NCBI RefSeq assembly: GCF_028476545.1
Contig: NW_026731622.1
Location: 144,001 to 208,000 of the forward strand
Source of the DNA: Physella acuta
Lineage: Eukaryota; Mollusca; Gastropoda; Physidae
Length of the DNA stretch: 64,000 bases
Reading direction: 5' to 3'
Shown piece after piece: positions 49,132-64,000 of this stretch (position 1 is the stretch's first letter; every line of letters begins with the position of its first letter). The translations under genes were made by a program, and so were the position numbers. The notes beneath the pieces are model-generated. The model was not told the origin of the DNA, did not search any database, and saw only the letters and a program-made list of their open reading frames with translations.

Positions 49132-49334
49132 TAGGTGAAAAACTGCAGACACGCTCCACCGATACAATCATTGCCTTGTCGTTTTAAACAAAAACTAAGA
49201 CACTTCATAGTATCGCCGAATTCATTTTAATGCCATGTTTTCTCGTGTAAGCTTTCAGTGGATTTACATAGGCTACCGACCCTGGATGTACAGTATCAAG
49301 AGATGCTGGGTAGGGATAGGTAGGACGGCATATG

Positions 49335-49470
49335 AAAGGAAAGTTTGGTCAGCACTATGCCCAGCCGTCGTTTTTCCTAAACGTAAGTACCCATCAGAGC
49401 TGTTCAGACTCAGGTACGTTCAACTGATTTGAACCCGGATACGAACTCAAGACACTCTCCCAAATGCGAT
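49335..49470 (-). mobile_element. tRNA-derived SINE, diverged
   Basis: On the minus strand: GAGTTCGTATCCGGGTTC, CTCTGATGGGTACTTACG, GGCTGGGCATAGTGCTGACC. Confidence 0.6.
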
Positions 49471-50068
49471 AAACGCCCGGATGGCAAGTGTAATTTAGGG
49501 CATTTATTGCATTTGAGCAAGTGTCCATTCGGGAAATTGTCCTTCGGACAAAAGGCATTCAGGCAATTGTCTTTCGGGAAAACGTCTGGCTCCCGAATTA
49601 TGGGTAGAGAGACGTGGACGTTAGATAGGGGAGTTGGGTGAATCTTGGATTCGAACGAGGGAAATCGTGGATTTGTGATTAGGTAGGCGCGCACTGTTGT
49701 TAGCGAAGTCGTGGGTTATGGTTAGTGGAGGCATGGATTAGGTTTAGGGGAGAAGAGTTATGCTTGGCTCGGGAAAGGTGTCAGAGAGGCGTCGACTACA
49801 GTTAGCAAGTCACGGTGTAGAGCTAGGATAGATGCTGGCTACTGCTTGGTTAGGTGCGGACCAGGCGTAGTTGAGGCGCTAAAGGCGAAAATGCCAATCC
49901 ATGTTATCCAGAAACACTTTACAGCTATAAATTGGTAGATATTACTCATAAAAACTTGCCACAGATATAATTTAATTCAATCTTTTCAATTGCAATTTGT
50001 CTTTTAATGGCAGAAATTGTACTTTTTTTTCAAAACAGATGCTCAGCCACAAAAATTGGCTACCCTTA

Positions 50069-52638
<2,570 letters not shown>

Positions 52639-53554
52639 TTTTGTGTCAACTTCAACTGTTTAATATTAATAAGTTCTACAAATTAAGTATTTTGTCTATT
52701 TCCGTCTATTAAAAAAATCTATAGCATTTAAAATTATTTCCTTAAAAATTAACTAAGATCGTTTTATCTAGATCATTTAAAAATATTTTAAAAACATCTA
52801 AATCTTTTAAAATTTCAACAACTATAACATTTTAGCAAAACAAATCCAATCTAAAAACGGAAACCAATGCCTAGTTTTAAATAATCCAGGTGATAATTTC
52901 TTTATTGACTTCCTAAGACAGATCACATCATTTTAACTAAATTAAAATATTTTTTATAAGAACACCGAATATTAAAGCGAGCTGCTACTACTGAAATACA
53001 CACTAGTCTAAGATGGACCCCTGAGGAATAAAGTGTTGCATTAGGTGCAATTGCACTTCATTTCAAGTTCAATATCAGAAATCAATGCCGGGTTTGAAAA
53101 TTAACACAATGAAATTTATTAATCGTATTTTAACAATTTAACAAAATATTTTTATAGGGTAGTTGTGAATGTTGACAGAAAAACATTCTATGGGCTATTT
53201 GTAGTGGGTGATAAATACTCTCAATGGCATGCGCAGGGTGCAAAATCGGACCGGATGTCACACCTAGCAGTTTACCTCAGTACGTGATCAATACCAATAC
53301 CAATGCAATCAAACGTTTTACTGATGATATAAGTCAAGTGTAGGTTTTATTCCTTCACACAAACGCTGCAATTTCCTGACTTTTTACTAACGTGATCTTG
53401 ATAACTTTACGAACTGTAGAGTGATATATGAGCTGATATCTGTAATAATAATTTTTTTTTCATAAAAAACGTTTTAATAACAAGCTTTTATGTAGGCTAC
53501 TAATGCTCTAAAAAGTTGAAAATAAATTATAGACTATTATTTAAATAAAGAAAA

Positions 53555-53725
53555 GAGTGCTTTACATGTTTTTATTTACAATAGAGTTTCATGACTAAAA
53601 ACCATTGCGCGCCTAATGAAACGTGATGACACGCTATTGAACGTGATGACGCGTGTGGTATGGTTGGATAGAAATGCCTACTAATTTGGTACAAATTTTA
53701 ATTGATTAACTAGGCATCCAATTAA
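53555..53725. mobile_element. Fragment of the GCGCAATTTCC-ended repeat
   Basis: Matches the interior of the 45735 copy (ATGACTAAAAACCATTGCGC, GAACGTGATGACGCGTGTGG). The ends are missing. Confidence 0.6.
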
Positions 53726-54065
53726 GTCAAATTTAATTTCAGATTGCATTGTCTTCATGTCTTGACCCACGTGCCAACTGTGAATCGTATCGGTCAAGTA
53801 GAACTGTCCGAATTTTCACTCCTACGTTTCGATCTAGACTGACGACAGACTGTCGACTGACGACAGACAGAGGAAGTGAGTTAAATAAAAGCTTGTAAAA
53901 ACAACTAAATTTACGTTGTAAAACTTCGAAAATAAAATTTTATTTATGCGTTGTTTCCAAATTATTAGCATCTTTTTCTTATTTAAAAAAAAATAATGCT
54001 GCACCAAGTGGCCTACATCTGCCTAGTCAGTTAAGTTCCCCTCCCAAGTCTGACAGTCTATGCGG

Positions 54066-54243
54066 CAAGTGAAGTAGAGTTCACCTGTTTCTGTGACCTC
54101 GGTATATGAAGGGATAGTGTGGTGATCACTATGCCCAGCCGCCTTTTCTTTCTGTTCGTCTTTAGGTACCCATCAGATCTGGATTTGAACTCGAGACTTA
54201 CGGGTTAGCTGTCTAGCTGTCTACCGCTAGGCCATTCCGTCCC
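54066..54243 (-). mobile_element. tRNA-derived SINE, best-preserved copy
   Basis: On the minus strand: A-box-like TGGCCTAGCGGTAGACAGC, B-box GAGTTCAAATCC, GATGGGTACCTAAAG, GGCGGCTGGGCATAGTG, and the end GGTGAACTCTACTTC. About 178 bp. Confidence 0.85.
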
Positions 54244-55784
54244 TTAGCCTACCCAGTACGTGTCTTTCTGTTTGCAGTACATTGCCATTATTGCTTGCAT
54301 TATACGGAGGAGTCAATCATAATGAAGAAATCAAGTTTCTGCTTTCTTTAATAAGTACGACACAAGGAACTTGACACTGTAAACATTACACGTTCTGAAA
54401 TAAAACTGGAGATTGTTGTTTTTTAATTTAGTACATTCACAAGACGATTTTCGATAATTTAAGCCCAACTTTAGCGCTTGTTTTCAAATTTGTATTGATT
54501 ATAATAATACCGCGTTGCCTAGAGGTAGAACGCTTGACTGTTAACCCATGTGTCTTGGACACAAACGGGATGTAGGATAATGAGTAGAGGTCGAGTGATT
54601 TAAAGCGTTTTTGTCATGGTGTATGGGATGTAAAAGTAGGGCTGTGTGGTTGTGATGATGTTTGAGTCTGGCAAAAAGTAAAAATTGAACTTTTAAAAAA
54701 AAACCACTTTGTTTATGATATCATTTCCCTTACTAAAAATAGAATACTTCTGGAATGTTGAATAATCATCGAATCTTTCTGTATTGTGTCATTTCTTTTT
54801 TTTTTCTAGATACTTGTGGAATGTTGAATAATCATCGAATCTTTCTGTATTGTGTCATTTCTTTTTTTTTTCTAGATACTAGTAACTAGTAACACCCCAA
54901 TGCCCCTCCCCACATAGAAAGATGTATAAGAAAACACTGAGTGATGGCTCAAAAAAAAAAAGTCTCTAACTCTTGTGATATCGTATTGTATGCAACTCAT
55001 CCATTCACGTTCATATATTTGACGAAGTAAAATAACGCGTTTTTACGTAATACAACAGTTTTTCTTTCTCTAATTCCTCGATTAACTAATACACAATGAG
55101 ATACAACCGCACGATACATAAAAAATGCAAAATTTGGTTGAGGTAATTATAATAAATTTATTATAGAAATAACAAGCAAAAGCGAGAGAAATTCAAATTC
55201 AGAGAGAATAACACTCAATTTATTATACAAAGAAAACAAGTGAGAAGGAACGGGTGTTTGCGCAGTATATTTATTGATACACTTCTAAGCGGGTTTTTAT
55301 TTCACTAGCTCTTTTCACCCTTTGAGAAAAAAATACAACGGGCGGCAGGCTTTTTATTTTTCATAATTTCTCTTACACTTAGCAATGACTAAACGCAAAC
55401 ACAACGCCACTGTGACGTTAGTGCGGTAGGGTTCAAGCATTTAATATTAAGTACGAATAAAACCGGCATAACACGAACTAAAAAATAAAGAACTTTGTCT
55501 GTTTAGGACTAGTATCTTAACTCCATATTATTGTTTTTTAAAAGATGAAACATATATGTTCATATTTTTCATATTGTTGCGTGCATCTCTGTAGCTAGGT
55601 GTGTTAAAATTGGTTTCAAAATTGCCCCAAACTAATCAGTTATATCATCAGTAAGGGCATGGTGAGTGCTGTAAGTAATCTTTCTAGAGTTTATGTTGTT
55701 TTGGGCATGTGTAGTGGTTCAAGATTTATCTTGGTCATGTGCACATATTGTTTAACGTTTATCTTGGAAGTTTGTAGGAGTTGT

Positions 55785-55975
55785 TCCAGTTTTTCTATGT
55801 GGATTTGTTCAAGTTTTGTCTATGTGGATTTGTTCAAATTTTGTCTATGTGGATTTGTTCAAATTTTGTCTATGTGGATTTGTTCAAGTTTTGTCTATGT
55901 GGATTTGTTCAAATTTTGTCTATGTGGATTTGTTCAAGTTTTGTCTATGTGGATTTGTTCTTTTTGTCTTGTACG
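55785..55975. repeat. 25-bp array TCTATGTGGATTTGTTCAAG
   Basis: Seven copies, which create Phe/Cys-rich open frames in all plus frames; not treated as coding. Confidence 0.93.
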
Positions 55976-57044
55976 CGTGAAATTAACCACACTTCTAGTT
56001 CCGACTAATTACAGTTTAATCAAGAAAATCTTGAAATTTAATAGCCGAAACGAAGAAATAATGTGCACAGCAATCGCCGGTATAGATTATTATTCCTAAT
56101 GTAGCAAATAAGTCCATCTTATAATTTAACCCAATGACTATAATAATTTGGTATTATAAATAATTAACTGCAAAAAAATGTTACACAGATAATAACAAAA
56201 ACAAGTTATTTGTATCTATATAATTATATCACCCTAAGTACTAGTTTACAAGATAAGTTACATGTTATCTCCTAATTATACAATCTCCGAGTCAGCATAA
56301 ATCTAATGGATCCTGACTCACGTGTTAAAAAAATTACACGTTACTGCCATGGCCATGGATAGCCACAATGTCAATCTCTGGCTTTACAGCTGATTAGGCA
56401 AGGGTAAAGTATGCTGTCAAAAGAAACAAGAGTTGCATCCCCTATTTTAGTCTTAGTTTTTATGCCTTTGACTTTCTTCATTTATTAACTACGAGCCGAC
56501 CCGCATCGTAGCATACGCCGCTATTTAATTGTTTTACTTTCTACTTTTCAGTAATTCGTAATTTGTTAATTCAACACTACCCACCTCACTTTCCAAAGCT
56601 CACCAGACTGGTGGGGCTGGGCGTGGGGGTGATAGCTATATCATACTATATGCCTAGAGAGCGGGGAGTAACTGTGTGCGTTTACATGGTTGTGTCTCAC
56701 ATGGTCCCCCATGAAAAGAATTATAAATAGATAGTAAGGCCCACAATGTATGATCATCTGTATGAAACTGTAAACAACTACGAAATAAATTATTATTATT
56801 GTAAATATTTAAAATAAATGTATTAGAAAAATGTGTGTCGACTAATATAGATTTAGTAGCTGTTTGAAAGTGCAAAATGTTAAATTTGATATTTCTCATT
56901 GTACCCAACATATCATCCAGTCTGATTATAATATTTGTTATTTTTTAAATCTTAATTCATTTCAGCTTTGCTTTATAAGCCCATACCCCTCAACAAACTT
57001 CACCGAAAAAATAAATACCCATTTAATTTCTCTTTAAAAAAAAA

Positions 57045-57745
<701 letters not shown>

Positions 57746-58534
57746 GGACAAGGACCTCCTTGAGAAGGTAAACTCATTTATTATCCTATATTATCCACTC
57801 CCCTAACCTCAGCTGGTGCGGGGTGTGTAAAACCTTTTGTTTACAAAATGTCTCGTCCATGTGTAACAGTTACCAAATTTTAAAATACTTGTGTTCCATA
57901 AAACGAAACAAACGAATGTGTAACCTAGTTACTTGAGAAGTTTATTTCAGTGTAAGTAGTTTAAAGAAGCATATAGCCAGATCATGAAAGAAATGTACGA
58001 GCTTATTCGGGGAGACATGATAATGAACTAGAATTGTGTTTTCTTAAAATGCATGTAAAACTAAAAATAAACTGTCTACCTTTTTCCAGGTGGAAGATTT
58101 ATTTTGTTGACATTTACATAAATATATTTAGTAACACAAACTAGACGCTACATGTTTTGCTTATTAGGTTGTTTCCTTCTCTTTATTTTATTACACACTG
58201 CAATTAATTTTTTTTTTACATTTTTTACTATCGACATAATGTAATGTGTTAGTTGAGGCAAGATATGAGTCCTCACTTGTATTACCGTATCGCATCAGAA
58301 ACATCACTTTGACGACATAATAAGATGCCAATTATACATTATTGGATAAAGTTAAACACCCTTGCATCGTGCATGACATACATTTCATTCCAGCTATTGT
58401 CCTACAATAGATCTAGAGTATCACAACATACAGGCAACGTTGTCAAAACTGCCTAATGAAAGTAAAAGAACATTTTCGTCTACTAAAATATTAACAGATA
58501 CAAGAGAGTTCAATAAATATATGTTTCGAATTAT

Positions 58535-58555
58535 TTTATTAGCATAAGTTTTATT
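58535..58555 (-). promoter_or_regulatory. Candidate polyadenylation signals of CTL-E
   Basis: Two AATAAA hexamers on the minus strand (58550-58555 and 58535-58540) lie 67 and 82 bp past the CTL-E stop. Position and sequence fit; transcript ends are not known. Confidence 0.5.
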
Positions 58556-58621
58556 TGACCTAGATATGTAGATTATGATGTCAGCTATAGAAAAGGGTTG
58601 GTGTCTCACAGGGTTGGTATC

Positions 58622-59714
58622 TCACACGGCTGGGTTGACTTCACACAGGTAGAGGGCAGGCGTGTCGCAGGGTTGGTCAATGACAGGTTCGCTATCAGGC
58701 TGGTAACACACACATCTCTCTATGTCGTACATGTTATTTGGGTCTCCTGGGTATGTACAATACATCAAATTATGTCTGATCAATATACGGCAATGATGGT
58801 TAAATACAGAGTACAATAAAACTATATAGGGCTATCTTATGGTAAAATGTAGATTAAAATAGGATAGAACTGGAATATCTGATGGTAAAATGTACGTCAG
58901 TATAGAACTATGTGATGGTCAAATGTAGTTAACTGTAAGACTTGAGCTATCTATCTGATGATAAATACAGAGTACAAAGGGTCCATATACAGGGCGTTCT
59001 GATAGTACAATGCAGCTAACAGTAGGTCAGTATTAGCCACAATAAAAAAATATAAATTCTTATGGAAAAAAAAATCAATTTGTGGTAGGTCTTTAAAACA
59101 TTACTCAGGCTTTCGTGTATCTATAAATCTAACATTTCTTTAGATAGCAATTCAAAAATTAATACGTTCTGATTCAATTTTTGTGCTTAAAACTATCCAT
59201 GTCACCTTTACAAAAATTTAAAAATAATGCTAAAATCACCTGGATGAAATAGAACTTTGGCCCACGAATCGTCTAACACGCTTTGGTCGTCCTCCCACAC
59301 AAAATTAAAACTTTCTTCCATGTCGTTTAATCCTATCCAGATGGGACTGCTCTTGTCTGGTACAATGTTCAGTAAAATTTCTAGTTTCTCTTGGGTCTTT
59401 GGCGTGAATAGATGAGCACCCTTTGCTGAAAAGTAAATTCATATTTGATTTATAACAACACGTACATATCTGGTCTAAGTGACGAAATACATCATATGAC
59501 GTCATACAGACCTTGACATTGGTCTCTAGCTGATAGATAGTCCAGCTGGTCAGACGACAACCACACACAGACGCTGGTCAAGCCTCTGGTGATGACCTGG
59601 AATCCTAGGCTCATGTTGCAGTAGGGGCCACTAGAGTATAGGCCACTCTGGCTAAGGTCATCCACGTTTTGTGAGTCGATCAACCATGTCCCTTTGTATG
59701 TAAAAGTTTTTGGG

Positions 59715-59790
<76 letters not shown>

Positions 59791-60370
59791 TAAACTTTGA
59801 TTGTGTTGGTTACCTCTTGTGCATTGCTTGTTTTGTCTGTCGTAAATAAAAGCATAACATTGTGGTAAACTTTCCATACATAATTTCCCACAGGACAAGA
59901 GGCTTGACACCAAACTACTGTGTTCTATAGGCGATAAGGTTAAGTTCGTCTCTTGAACTAACTTGAAGGTGAGCGCTCTCAGATCCTTATCTGACGCTAG
60001 TACTGATAATACAAAACATATAGTATTGTATTAAAACAAAAATACTTCTAACATAGTAATTAGCGAAACGTAATCGAACACATACTTTAATAATGTTAAA
60101 CCGTTCACTTATGTAGCAGTGTGGACTTAACTATAATGTTCATCTCTCGTAACATTGGTCAAGTATGTAGCTGTTTCACTATCCCTTCACACAAACGGAA
60201 AAAACATTACTTCACCTGCCTCGTTTTCCGTGATGTCTAAAAAGGCTTACACTATCGTAACCTGTAATTGTCAAATATTCATAAACAGACACGTATATAT
60301 TAAAAGGTGACTTACCCTTACATTGGTAATAGATGGTAAATATTAAAACGTAAGCTATTCTTTGATCCAT
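58622..60370 (-). CDS. CTL-E: secreted PAN-like plus C-type lectin-like protein (5 exons, 244 aa)
   Basis: Exons 60316-60370, 59814-60002, 59512-59691, 59240-59425 and 58622-58746 sum to 735 nt, all with phase-1 junctions. The start at 60370 gives a signal segment (IAYVLIFTIYY). Exon 2 shows the PAN-like spacing (LLSCGKLCMESLPQCYAFI). Exons 3-5 encode the CTLD (ARDQCQ-KGAHLFTP, PIWIGLNDM, CDTPALYLCEV). Exon lengths are the same as in CTL-C for exons 1, 3 and 4, so the genes are paralogues, but E is clearly the divergent member. Two AATAAA signals lie 67 and 82 bp past the TGA. Function unknown; a secreted lectin-like role is inferred from domains. Confidence 0.86.
59718..59787. repeat. (TA)n microsatellite
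   Basis: About 35 TA units in CTL-E intron 2, near the exon 3 acceptor. Confidence 0.97.
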
Positions 60371-61611
60371 TTGTTAGTGAACCTGGTTTCTTAAATAAAT
60401 AACATAAATGCACAGCACACCATCTATTTTTAACTTGGTAAGGAAATTATCTTAAACGTAGCTATTTATTTTAATGTAAAATGCAAATTCACAGTGGTTT
60501 TAAACAAACATGAACAAAACACACGCTTAAACTAAACATTTTTTTTTAATATTGGGAATTAACTATTTTAGATAACGCTAAAAGCTTATGCTGATATGTA
60601 AATGTATTCTGTAGGTTTATGAAACACGACCATTGGAAAAACACATTAAACCATCTTCTCCAACAAGCCCAATAGAAACCACCATCAAAACAAAATTTAC
60701 GTTCTTAAATGACAGTTTAGTTTAAAGTTACATTTTATCACCCTCCTGACCTAGTAAATTCCTACCAGATTTCGATATCTCGTTTCAGCTGCTTGCGTCA
60801 CCTTGAATCCAAATTTTTTCTTTACACTGTAGGAACTAGACTTATTTGGTTTTAATTACAAATCAATAATCGATTTCGACGGTTAGTTTCTGTGATTAAC
60901 TAACTGCACACAGAGTCCTTGAAAAAACTGTGATTAGAGTTTAATGAGGCGACAAATCGATTTAAATGAATCTATTCCTTGAAGAATTGTGTATTGGATT
61001 TCTTTCAAAAATAAATCTTTTAATCAACCATTGGAAAAAAGCGAGCAGTTTAGAATCTAACGGCTTTGAATATCATCGTTAGCTAGGGTTAGGGACGTGA
61101 AAAACTGCAGACACGCTCCACCAATACAATCATAGCCTTGTCGATTTAAACAAATGCTAAGACACTTCAAGGTCTTGCCGAATTCATTTAATGCCATGTG
61201 TGCTTTCAGTGGATTCAACCAGGCTACAGACCCTGTATGTATAGTATTAAGATATGCTGGGTAGGGATAGGTAGAGCGTGTTACAATTACATTTGTTGAC
61301 GAATATAAAGTTGGATGACTTACAAGTGTTCTTATAAAAAGATACGGGTTGTAGTAAAATGTCTAGATGTATGGTGAAACTCTGAATTGTCGAATGATTG
61401 TGGGTGAACATACACTGATATATCATAAAGTTTAATTTAAGGAATATTAAAATGTTTACAAACTATATCAAAGAATTCCAAGCTCAAGATATGCCCTAAA
61501 CATATACATAACAAACCGACGACTTCATTATTATAGTGACAGAAAAGCTGTTTTTTCCCATATATTTAGCTCTTTTAAATTGATATTTTAAAAAAAATAA
61601 TATTGTCGTAA

Positions 61612-61780
61612 GACGATTGGAGTGGTCAGCTGGTAAGCGCATGATTGCTAAACCGAGGAGTCCCAAGTTCGAACACTGAGCTATACGAGGCTCTTCAGCT
61701 GGGGGACAGCAACCCACTAGCAGAGAATACTCTAAAATCAAACAGGAGTGGAGTCCCTTAAACAATAGGATTCATGATCA
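61612..61780 (+). mobile_element. tRNA-derived SINE, second family
   Basis: A tRNA-like head (GTGGTCAGCTGGTAAGCGC, CAAGTTCGAACACTG) with a body containing GGGGGACAGCAACCCACTAG. A related minus-strand copy is at 6370. Confidence 0.65.
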
Positions 61781-62243
61781 TGACCATATTCCCGTTCCTG
61801 CCCAAAACACATGGGGCAAATGACGAAGAGTTCGTCTGCTTTTGAGAGCTCGGCATGTGTAGGGATAGTGTGGTCAGCATTAGGTAGGCGAGCACTGTTG
61901 TAACGAAGGGGTGGGTTATGGTTAGTGGAGGCACGGAGTAGGTTTAGGGTAAGAGAGCTATGCTTGGCGCGGGATAGGCGTCAGAGAGGCGTCGACTAGA
62001 GTTAGCAAGTCACGGTGTAGAGCTAGGATAGATGCTGGCTAATGTTTGGTTAGGTAAATGCGCAAATGCCAATCCATGTTATTCAGAAACACTTTACAGC
62101 TATAAATTTGTAAATAGTACTCATAAAAACTTGTGGTAGATATAATTTAAATTAATCTTTTCAATAATAGTTTTTTTAATGGCAGACATTGTACATTTTT
62201 TTTTCAAAACAGATGCTCAGCCACAAAACTTGGCTATCCTTAT

Positions 62244-62247
<4 letters not shown>

Positions 62248-62332
<85 letters not shown>
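62248..62332. repeat. (TA)n microsatellite abutting the CTL-D stop
   Basis: About 42 TA units, in the same position relative to the stop codon as in CTL-C. Confidence 0.97.
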
Positions 62333-62335
<3 letters not shown>

Positions 62336-63824
62336 GAACTCTGGGTGACGGGCTGATCTCACAGAGATAAAGCCCCATACGAGTGCAGTCTAAATCAACA
62401 GCCGGGGCGTAGTTGGGGCGATAACAAACACACCTCTCGGTGCCACCATAGTTGTTTGGGTCACCTGTAGAAGACGATACAAGGTCACCCGTTACATAAT
62501 AAGGATACAGGGCTAGTCATTAGCATAATAAACAATGCAGGGTTAGTCATTAGCATAATACAGAGGCGTAGCGACCCTTCCCGGCGCCCGGGGACAAACT
62601 TTTCGATTTGCACCGCCCCCCCCCCCTCGAGATTTCGATTTGCAACCCCCCCCCCCCTCAAACTTCCGAATTGCACCCCCCTCGAGATTTTGATTTGCAC
62701 CCTCCCCCCTCAAACTTTCAATTTGCGCCCCCCTCAACCTTTCAACTGATTTTTCCAACCCATTTTGGCGCCCCCTAAGCTCGGCGCCCGGGGACATATG
62801 TCCCCCCACCCCCCCCCCCCCCCCCCCTCGCCACGCTACTGGCATAATACAGCATGCAGGGTTAGTCATTAGAATAATGCAATATACAGGGTAAGTCATT
62901 AGAAAAATATAGGATACAGGGTTCGTCATTAGCATAATACATGAAACAGGGTTAGTCATCTCGTTATTAGCAACAAGATACAGACTTTGTTTTGACATTA
63001 GAATGATGCTGGATACAGGATCTTTTAGAGATGGTTATGATTGATAAATATTCGGTAGTCTTTTAGTGATAGATATACATGATCCAACTTGTTTGTCACT
63101 AAGTGATGGTTATAGGTAATGTTTTAAGTTGTCTCCGAATTATAAAATATATTATGAAGGTGTTTTTGAGCGATGTTAATATATGATAATTTATGATATT
63201 TTTTTGAAATGTCTTAAACGTTTTGCCACAAATGTGAATGAGTTATGAAAACAAAATTCATCGCCTTTAGTAGCTCACCTGTATGAAACAAAACACTCCA
63301 CCAAGACTTCTGCATGACGGTGCCGTCGTCCTCCCAAACAAATTCGAAAACTTTGGCAAAATCATTCAGTCCAATCCAGATGAGGCTAGATTTTGGTAGT
63401 GCAATCTTGAGAAAAATGTCGAGCTTCTCTTGTGTTTTGGGTGTATAAAGATGTGCGCCCTTAGCTGATTATTACAGGAAAAAAGTTTATTTTATATATA
63501 CCAATAATTTCAAAAAAGATTTTAAAAATGGCATAACTGTGTGTGTGTGTTTGTATGTGTGTGTGTGTGACACAAATATAGAGATTGAAACATTAGTCAA
63601 GCACTTCCATTCGACTTCAACATATCTATAATTATGAGCGTGACCTTTGCACTGGTCCCTGGCTGTTATATAGTCCAGCTGGACAGTCGACAGCCACACA
63701 CAGACGGTGGTCAAGCCCCGGTTGATGACCTGAAATCCTAGCTCCCTGTTGCAGTAGGCGACAGTAGAGTATAGGACACCATCGTTCTGGGCTGACGTAT
63801 TCGTGGAGGCAACCAACCATGTCC
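62331..63824 (-). CDS. CTL-D: 3' three exons of a CTL-C duplicate (5' end beyond the window)
   Basis: Exons 63645-63824, 63279-63464 and 62331-62464 have the same lengths (180, 186, 134) and phases as CTL-C exons 3-5 and are close in nucleotide sequence, introns included. They encode most of the CTLD (ARDQCKAKGAHLYTP, LIWIGLNDF, DLDCTRMGLYLCEI, then TAA at 62331-62333). Signal and PAN-like exons would lie past 64000. A 281-bp hAT MITE is inserted in the last intron (62561-62841), absent from CTL-C. The frame is open, so it is probably functional. Confidence 0.85.
62561..62841 (+). mobile_element. hAT MITE of the G/C-tract family (copy 4)
   Basis: Terminal repeats are as in copy 2, with the perfect 8-bp duplication GCATAATA (62553-62560, 62842-62849). 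It sits in the last intron of CTL-D and is absent from CTL-C, so it inserted after the C/D duplication. Confidence 0.93.
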
Positions 63825-64000
63825 CTGGTAGAAAACAAATCGCTTTACTGTCTTACAAGAAATAACGTTACTTTGTTTATGTTAAATATGGTATGACTAA
63901 TAAACTATTTTAAATCAAAAATATTTAGGTGAATAGGTTAATGAAGTGCTAATAATACTGGGTAACTGTCGGATCAACTTTGATTAAACACTCTATCGGG

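Larger units (their letters stand above)
52655..57040. other. Intergenic region, no supported gene
   Basis: AT-rich. It contains a repeat fragment at 53555, a SINE at 54066, a 68-bp direct duplication (about 54746-54880) and a 25-bp array at 55785-55975. No exon with domain sense was found on either strand. Confidence 0.65.
61094..64000. repeat. Segmental duplication, right part, D side (carries CTL-D)
   Basis: Counterpart of 49132-52150, still matching at the window end. It contains a G/C-tract MITE that the C side lacks. Confidence 0.88.

Noticed and set aside
54181-54243. Possible tRNA gene
   Set aside because: A and B boxes are present but no cloverleaf closes, and the sequence continues into the repeated SINE body.

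Overview
The window looks like AT-rich nuclear DNA of an invertebrate, most likely a mollusc and probably a gastropod. The reasons are short phase-consistent exons in kilobase introns, GT-AG splice sites, tRNA-derived SINEs, many small hAT-type MITEs, and (TA)n runs of 50-140 bp. All genes I can support lie on the minus strand, so transcription runs from high to low coordinates. In that order they are CTL-D (partial), CTL-E, CTL-C, contactin A (complete) and contactin B (3' end off the window).

Contactin A (44294 to 19774) can be read as 28 coding exons totalling 3726 nt, or 1241 residues plus stop, with every splice phase matching. Its order is signal peptide, C-type lectin-like domain (CTLD), six Ig domains, four fibronectin III domains and a hydrophobic C-terminal tail of GPI-anchor type. 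This is the protostome contactin layout (Drosophila Contactin also has an N-terminal CTLD). Contactin B (12924 to beyond position 1) is a tandem paralogue. Its 18 exons matching A exons 2-19 have exactly the same lengths as in A (2433 nt, no net indel), although the proteins differ clearly. Exon 12 is the exception: it is nearly identical in both genes, which suggests gene conversion.

Upstream of contactin A lies a cluster of small secreted proteins with a PAN/apple-like module followed by a CTLD: CTL-C (245 aa), CTL-E (244 aa) and CTL-D (three 3' exons in the window). C and D are recent segmental duplicates. The duplicated block is continuous around C but split by a 3.3-kb stretch carrying CTL-E on the D side.

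The most unusual feature is a recurring relation between minisatellites and splice sites. At 17 of the 46 contactin 5' splice sites in the window, the intron begins with a tandem array whose unit contains the donor, usually together with the last bases of the exon. One further array contains a 3' splice site. Exons 11, 12, 17 and 18 show it in both paralogues, often with unrelated units. The introns are therefore full of decoy donor sites.

Mobile DNA: a 1.2-kb Mutator-like element with a FLYWCH zinc-finger ORF and a nested MITE; a G/C-tract hAT MITE family (about six copies); two chimeric hAT MITEs; a separate hAT MITE; a second MITE family of four copies; TGCGCA-rich foldback elements; and tRNA-derived SINEs. 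I saw no retroviral or other capsid- or envelope-bearing element. The remaining intergenic DNA (about 13-19 kb, 45-50 kb, 52.7-58.5 kb) holds repeats and no gene I can support.
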